From WANQ01 sp964448055 (GTDB lineage: Archaea > Thermoproteota > Thermoprotei_A > Sulfolobales > WANQ01), in the NCBI GenBank assembly GCA_964448055.1, contig CAYUVB010000032.1, positions 1 through 17,130 of the forward strand: a stretch of DNA of 17,130 nt, given 5' to 3'. The notes below the pieces were generated by a model that searched no databases, had not been told where the DNA came from, and worked only from the letters and a program-made list of their open reading frames with translations. A program made the position numbers and the translations under genes. Shown here piece by piece: positions 13,654-17,130 of the stretch (the stretch's first letter is position 1; every line of letters begins with the position of its first letter).

Positions 13654-14271
13654 ATGTCTCAGTTACAACTGCCAGAGCGTGAACCATCAATAAAAATAGA
13701 AAACATTGTTGCCACCGTAACGCTTGATCAAACACTTGACTTATACGCTATTGAGAGAAGCATACCAACAGTAGAATACAATCCAGACCAGTTTCCAGGA
13801 TTAATATTCAGGCTAGATTCACCTAAGGTTACAGCCTTAATATTTAAATCGGGTAAAATGGTTGTTACAGGTGCGAAAAGCACCCTCGAATTGATACGTG
13901 CGGTCAAGAAGATTATACGCACGTTAAGAAAGAAGGGTATCGTAATAACGGGTAAACCTAAAATACAGATACAAAACATAGTTGCATCTGCTAACTTATA
14001 TGTGGAGGTTAATTTAGAGAAGGCTGCATTCTTACTAGAAGATAACATGTATGAGCCAGAACAATTTCCAGGACTCATATACCGTATGAATGATCCTCAA
14101 GTCGTCTTATTAATATTCAGTAGTGGTAAAATGGTCATAACAGGTGCTAAGAGCGAGGATGAGGTAAAGGAGGCAGTCTATAAGATCTACCAAAAGCTTA
14201 AGGAGTTGGGATGTATAAGAAGACATATAACACCCGAAGAAGAATTCATTGGTGGCGAAATAAGAGTCTAA
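13654..14271 (+). CDS. tbp: TATA-box binding protein
   Basis: 205 aa from ATG 13654; an in-frame TTG at 13645 would add three residues and fits the closer GAAAGAGG element, so the exact start is open. The saddle is built of two direct repeats, each with IENIVA or IQNIVA at the start, then EYNPDQFPGLIFRL or MYEPEQFPGLIYRM, and FKSGKMVVTGAKS or FSSGKMVITGAKS. These hold the DNA-intercalating phenylalanines and the FPGL loops. An acidic C-terminal tail (TPEEEFIGG) follows, common in archaeal TBPs. TBP binds TATA boxes and recruits TFB and RNA polymerase at essentially all archaeal promoters. It stands behind its own promoter and is not obviously co-transcribed with its neighbours. Confidence 0.98.
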   Translation: MSQLQLPEREPSIKIENIVATVTLDQTLDLYAIERSIPTVEYNPDQFPGLIFRLDSPKVTALIFKSGKMVVTGAKSTLELIRAVKKIIRTLRKKGIVITGKPKIQIQNIVASANLYVEVNLEKAAFLLEDNMYEPEQFPGLIYRMNDPQVVLLIFSSGKMVITGAKSEDEVKEAVYKIYQKLKELGCIRRHITPEEEFIGGEIRV

Positions 14272-14348
14272 ATAACTCGATTCTCCTATTTTAAACCACA
14301 CCCTATTTTATCTCCTTAATCCATGACCTTAAATAGCTATGATAACGT

Positions 14349-14780
14349 TTACGAAATTATTACTCTATTACCACCTTTTCTCTTAGCTTTAGTAAGAAGC
14401 TTATGCGCTAATGCTCTAGTAGGGGTACCGTAGTATGCATCACGTCTATTAAAACTAGGCTTTAATCCTACGAAACCCTTAACAGCAACAACAGTTATAC
14501 TTGCTCCTAGCTCCTCAATTCTCTTCCTAATGTACTCTAAGTCTTCTCTAAGTTCTTCTGGCTCAACACCAGGTATTTCAAGTACAACTTCTTCTGTACC
14601 TCTCTTAGGATCAAGTCCATAAATTACTACGGCACGCCACTTAGAGACAAACCATTCAACTAGTTGGGTTAGTGTACCAGTAACTATGTTAGGCTTATAC
14701 TGATCCCAACCCATCTTCTCAGTCATTTCCTCAAATCTATCAAGATCCATTACTACAACAGTACCTTCAATAAGACTCAT
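14349..14780 (-). CDS. Minimal GGDEF-like (nucleotidyl cyclase fold) protein, 143 aa
   Basis: The whole protein is about one GGDEF-type palm domain. VVVMDLDRFEEMTEKMG (8-24) aligns with the GGDEF metal-binding strand (DxDxFKxxND). A GTEEVVLEIPGVEPEEL segment (61-77) occupies the place of GG(D/E)EFxxxLPGxxxEEA, with GTEEV replacing the signature. The C-terminal ALAHKLLTKAKRKGGNRV matches the ALYxAKxxGGNRV ending. A related archaeal alternative is GTP cyclohydrolase III (ArfA), which shares this fold but is usually longer. Without an intact signature, diguanylate cyclase activity is unlikely; nucleotide binding or GTP cyclohydrolase-like activity is possible. A CTTATAGG TATA element lies upstream on the minus strand (about 14803-14795). 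Gene ends convergent with TBP. Confidence 0.75.
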   Translation of the reverse strand: MSLIEGTVVVMDLDRFEEMTEKMGWDQYKPNIVTGTLTQLVEWFVSKWRAVVIYGLDPKRGTEEVVLEIPGVEPEELREDLEYIRKRIEELGASITVVAVKGFVGLKPSFNRRDAYYGTPTRALAHKLLTKAKRKGGNRVIIS

Positions 14781-14804
14781 ATCCCTAGTAACCCCCTATA
14801 AGTA

Positions 14805-14870
14805 TCTGGGATGAGGAAGTGGGCAGCCAACGACCATAAAGGGGATGAGATACCTAGTCTCACACCGACC
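14805..14870 (+). ncRNA. Weak C/D-type sRNA candidate
   Basis: Two GGATGAG boxes (14809-14815 and 14843-14849), the same variant seen as C' in another candidate here, are each followed after 14-15 bases by a D-like element: ACGA (14830-14833) and CCGA (14865-14868). The symmetry and total of 60 nt fit a dual C/D guide, but both D boxes depart from CTGA and neither C box is full consensus. The TATA-like element nearby is too close for this strand. Confidence 0.3.
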
Positions 14871-14884
14871 ACCTCTGTACTCAT

Positions 14885-15130
14885 TTATAGCGTTGATTGT
14901 ATTAGTAGTAGAATGCCATAAGATAACAACAACCCATAGATAAAACCTGCACCTCTTCTTGAAAACCAATGCATTCTCTTGATTATCTTTGAGAAAATTA
15001 ACAGTAATACTAGTGAGGCTACACTTATATACAATGCTTGGCCTTTTCCTATAATCATTAATGTTATAGCGTACAGAAATATGCCTACGAGTACACCTAG
15101 CAATACTTCAAGAAACCATTGGTGTTGCAC
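14885..15130 (-). CDS. Three-helix membrane protein, 81 aa
   Basis: Three hydrophobic segments are visible (about 8-27, 32-49 and 61-79), separated by a short GKGQ turn and a basic loop (KIIKRMHWFSRRGAG) that by the positive-inside rule should face the cytoplasm. No signal peptide or catalytic motif is seen and I cannot name the family. The GTG at 15130 is preceded by GAGAGGAT, a good ribosome-binding site. It lies 31 bases downstream of the radical SAM gene on the same strand, so the two are probably co-transcribed; a functional link is only suggested by this. Confidence 0.75.
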   Translation of the reverse strand: MQHQWFLEVLLGVLVGIFLYAITLMIIGKGQALYISVASLVLLLIFSKIIKRMHWFSRRGAGFIYGLLLSYGILLLIQSTL

Positions 15131-15161
15131 TGTGCTTATCCTCTCAGCCTTTTAGGTCTTG

Positions 15162-16193
15162 TTATAATATAGGTTTAGCTATGAATATATTATCCTTATT
15201 ATCTATTATTCTAACGCGTATAGATGATCCAATAGGTATATTGTCTGCTGAGACAATAGTGATAACTCTATCACGTCTTGGGGGGATACCTAATTTCTCG
15301 CCTTTAAGCCAACCGTCTTCCACTATTCTTACTTTAATTGACTCTCCTTTACGATATGGAGGTCTAGGACTAGGTGCTGCATGGAAGTTAAATGCTTTTT
15401 TATCATGTATTAACCTTACGTTGTATTTTACCTCTAGTTCACGTAATCTTCTCCAAAACTCATCCCAACTCATAGGCTTTACCCCACGGGGTTTACGGCC
15501 GTACTTGTGTACAAGGTATTTCTGAATACCTAGGGCAGGCCACTGTCTTCCCGCACCTATTTTCTTAGCCCAAAGGATTATGTCTTCGATATCCTTATCA
15601 TTAAGACCGGGTATCCATACTGGTGCTATATGGACATCTATCTTTGTCTCATTAAGTACATACTCCGTTATCTCAATGACTTCTTGAACATTAAACCACT
15701 CAGCACCTTGTAGAAGACGTGCTTTAACAAGATCTAGCGTATCTATACTAAGATTTATTCTATCAAGACCTGCTTCCTCAAGCTCTTTAACTAGGCTATG
15801 GGTTAATAGATAACCCCTTGTCTGTAGTGCAACAACCTTAACCCCCTTTATGTTCTTCAATTCTTGTACGAGTTCAACAATATGGGGGTAAGTTAATGGT
15901 TCACCAACACCATCGATTAAAGCCTCTATGTCGTCAACGTTCTTGAATTTTACAATAGCTCTTACCCATTCTATTAACCAGTCGAGCTTAACCATATACT
16001 CTGTAACTCTATGCTTAGAAAATGGCCCTGCATCAACACTACAATAAATACAATTTAAGTGACAAAGAGTGGTAGCTCTAACTTGAATAACATTAGTACC
16101 ACGATCAATTATTCCAAACGCTATATGTCCCATTAAAGGCATTTCCTCATCAATCCATACTAGCTTCCTAGGTTTAATATTAGGTATGTTCAT
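15162..16193 (-). CDS. Radical SAM protein with C-terminal TRAM domain
   Basis: 343 aa. The 4Fe-4S/SAM motif CHLNCIYC gives Cys44, Cys48 and Cys51 in CxxxCxxC spacing. DGVGEPLTYP is the GGE-like SAM-binding motif, and RINLSIDTLD and HIAPVWIPGLND are later barrel strands. Residues from about 279 (YRKGESIKVRIVEDGWLKGE to the end) form a TRAM-type beta barrel, known from MiaB, TrmA-like and archaeal RNA-binding proteins. The combination suggests RNA modification by a radical mechanism, but unlike MiaB there is no N-terminal UPF0004 domain. Archaeal members of this class are mostly uncharacterised to my knowledge. The ATG at 16193 is preceded by an AGGTAAG element. The membrane-protein gene follows in the same direction. 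Confidence 0.88.
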   Translation of the reverse strand: MNIPNIKPRKLVWIDEEMPLMGHIAFGIIDRGTNVIQVRATTLCHLNCIYCSVDAGPFSKHRVTEYMVKLDWLIEWVRAIVKFKNVDDIEALIDGVGEPLTYPHIVELVQELKNIKGVKVVALQTRGYLLTHSLVKELEEAGLDRINLSIDTLDLVKARLLQGAEWFNVQEVIEITEYVLNETKIDVHIAPVWIPGLNDKDIEDIILWAKKIGAGRQWPALGIQKYLVHKYGRKPRGVKPMSWDEFWRRLRELEVKYNVRLIHDKKAFNFHAAPSPRPPYRKGESIKVRIVEDGWLKGEKLGIPPRRDRVITIVSADNIPIGSSIRVRIIDNKDNIFIAKPIL

Positions 16194-16340
16194 AGTCTTG
16201 TCTTACCTAGTCCTGGATGTTCTAAGTATTCTTTGCTAATAAGTAGTATAGGTAGTATTCATATTATGAGATAATTTATGCTTACCATTACTAATGGGTT
16301 AGCCTATGATAAACAATTCTATTCTTCTCGTTAAGGGACT

Positions 16341-16475
16341 CTAGTACATGTAGTAGATAACCACTACGGCTACAGTAATGTAGAAGATGATTGCTCCAAA
16401 TGTGTCTTTTAAGTTAGTAGGTTAGATAGGAGTACTACTAGTACCTCTAGGTTTGCAGGTAATCTTATTCATCAT
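16341..16475 (-). pseudogene. Stop-interrupted small single-helix membrane ORF
   Basis: On the minus strand an ATG (16475-16473) starts 2 bases after the stop of the methyltransferase gene. It reads 17 codons (MMNKITCKPRGTSSTPI), meets TAA (16424-16422), and the same frame continues for 26 codons: PTNLKDTFGAIIFYITVAVV and then VIYYMY before TAG. The second part is a clean transmembrane helix with a polar N-terminal part, as in a small tail-anchored protein of about 44 residues, but it has no start codon of its own. A decayed gene, a sequencing error, or read-through are all possible. The remainder of the 16194-16477 gap shows nothing else I can support. Confidence 0.45.
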
Positions 16476-16477
16476 TA

Positions 16478-17029
16478 TTACTGGTTCTTTAACTTCATTA
16501 CAACGAAAATGTCATTAAGGTTGCTTAGATGCTTGGTCATATCACTCGGATTACTGATTCCCTTTATGTATAAATATATTGTTCTTACGATTCCAGTTCT
16601 ATCTATAAGCCTTTTTACCACTATAGGGATCCATCCAGGTATGGGGAAATCAATAGTTATTATCCGGGCACCAATTCTAAGCTCTTCTTCGAGTTTTCCT
16701 GCGAGTTCTTCGTTAATACTACGGTAAAGATACATGTACACGACAGTTGCAGGAGAGAGGTTGACGTCGAAGAAGTCTTCACAAATAACCTTAACCTTAT
16801 CATGTACGCTATAGTACTTTGCCGTAACCTCTATTATACCACATAAACGTTCATCGACCTCCACGCCAACACTATAAGCACCATACTCTCGAGAAGCTAT
16901 AATTAATACCCTACCATCTCCAGCCCCTAGATCATAAAGTATATCACCTTGTCCTACTCTTGCAGTATTTAACGCTTCAACAATAACCTCTCGTGTGGAT
17001 GGGATCCAAGGTGCTACTTTCCCTCCCAT
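16478..17029 (-). CDS. aKMT4-like protein lysine methyltransferase (class I SAM)
   Basis: 183 aa from the ATG at 17029; GTG at 17035 and TTG at 17032 are in-frame alternatives. N-terminal APWIPSTREVIVEALNTARV matches the VPYVPTPxxVV opening of crenarchaeal aKMT4. SAM motif I is YDLGAGDGR, followed by GVEVDERL (acidic ribose-binding residue), CEDFFDVNL and ATVVYMYLYRSINEEL, ending with the GARIITIDFPIPGW strand. aKMT4 methylates lysines on many proteins, including chromatin protein Cren7. The last 25 residues (SNPSDMTKHLSNLNDIFVVM, KLKNQ) extend beyond the usual domain. An ATG begins 2 bases after the stop, heading the stop-interrupted ORF. Two tandem TATA-like CTTATAAT units lie upstream. Family resemblance is strong; targets are inferred. 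Confidence 0.85.
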   Translation of the reverse strand: MGGKVAPWIPSTREVIVEALNTARVGQGDILYDLGAGDGRVLIIASREYGAYSVGVEVDERLCGIIEVTAKYYSVHDKVKVICEDFFDVNLSPATVVYMYLYRSINEELAGKLEEELRIGARIITIDFPIPGWIPIVVKRLIDRTGIVRTIYLYIKGISNPSDMTKHLSNLNDIFVVMKLKNQ

Positions 17030-17067
17030 CAACACATCGACCTTGTACTACCAAAGCTCATACCAAC

Positions 17068-17083
17068 ATTATAAGATTATAAG
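17068..17083 (-). promoter_or_regulatory. Tandem duplicated TATA element of the methyltransferase gene
   Basis: ATTATAAG is repeated head to tail at 17068-17075 and 17076-17083; on the minus strand this reads CTTATAAT twice. The two copies would place initiation near 17046 and 17054, both suitable for a start at 17029-17035. A second tandem repeat, ACGTCAT twice (17091-17104), lies just upstream and could be an operator. Confidence 0.45.
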
Positions 17084-17130
17084 TCTAAGTACGTCATACG
17101 TCATAGGTTTATACGATATGTTTTATATAC

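Overview
The window looks like chromosomal DNA from a hyperthermophilic or thermophilic crenarchaeon (Thermoproteota, probably a Desulfurococcales-type organism). The evidence is an archaeal TBP, an archaeal-type LeuRS, an aKMT4-like protein lysine methyltransferase, ribose-1,5-bisphosphate isomerase, a Tpt1/KptA RNA phosphotransferase with a zinc-binding N-terminus, a tRNA-Lys with a non-canonically placed intron, and several candidate C/D box guide RNAs that stand out in AT-rich intergenic DNA. The genus is inference only. No CRISPR array, IS element or phage module was seen; this reads as core crenarchaeal genome with poorly described small genes and RNAs.

Layout. 1-1808: SCP-x/archaeal thiolase and DUF35 Zn-ribbon/OB partner, translationally coupled; in many archaea this pair works with HMG-CoA synthase in mevalonate synthesis. 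1816-3300: an uncharacterised minus-strand protein and R15P isomerase, diverging from a palindromic TATA box. 3301-3578: an RNA-rich spacer with two oppositely oriented C/D sRNA candidates; one carries a guide with 13 nt of perfect complementarity to the D-arm of the tRNA-Lys encoded later in the window. 3579-7659: an uncharacterised winged-helix protein, LeuRS and a small zinc-finger protein. 7660-9951: a stand-alone Cas4-family nuclease facing a coupled pair (degenerate nucleotidyltransferase-like protein, then thioredoxin-fold protein). 10052-10580: two small proteins, the second a 51-aa membrane protein behind an 8-codon ORF. 10672-12518: KptA, a GC-rich structured RNA region with a C/D sRNA, a Cys-rich orphan and tRNA-Lys(CTT). 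12785-14780: metallophosphoesterase, TBP and a miniature GGDEF-fold protein. 14781-17130: possible C/D sRNA, three-helix membrane protein, radical SAM-TRAM protein, a stop-interrupted small membrane ORF and an aKMT4-like methyltransferase.

The strongest common thread is RNA processing and modification: tRNA-Lys with an intron at 45/46, guide RNAs (one aimed at tRNA), KptA, a TRAM-containing radical SAM enzyme and LeuRS. The best leads are the tRNA-targeting guide, the non-canonical tRNA intron, the GGDEF-like protein with GTEEV in place of GG(D/E)EF, and two unannotated small membrane ORFs with unusual translational signals. All family assignments come from motif recognition by eye; no database search was run.
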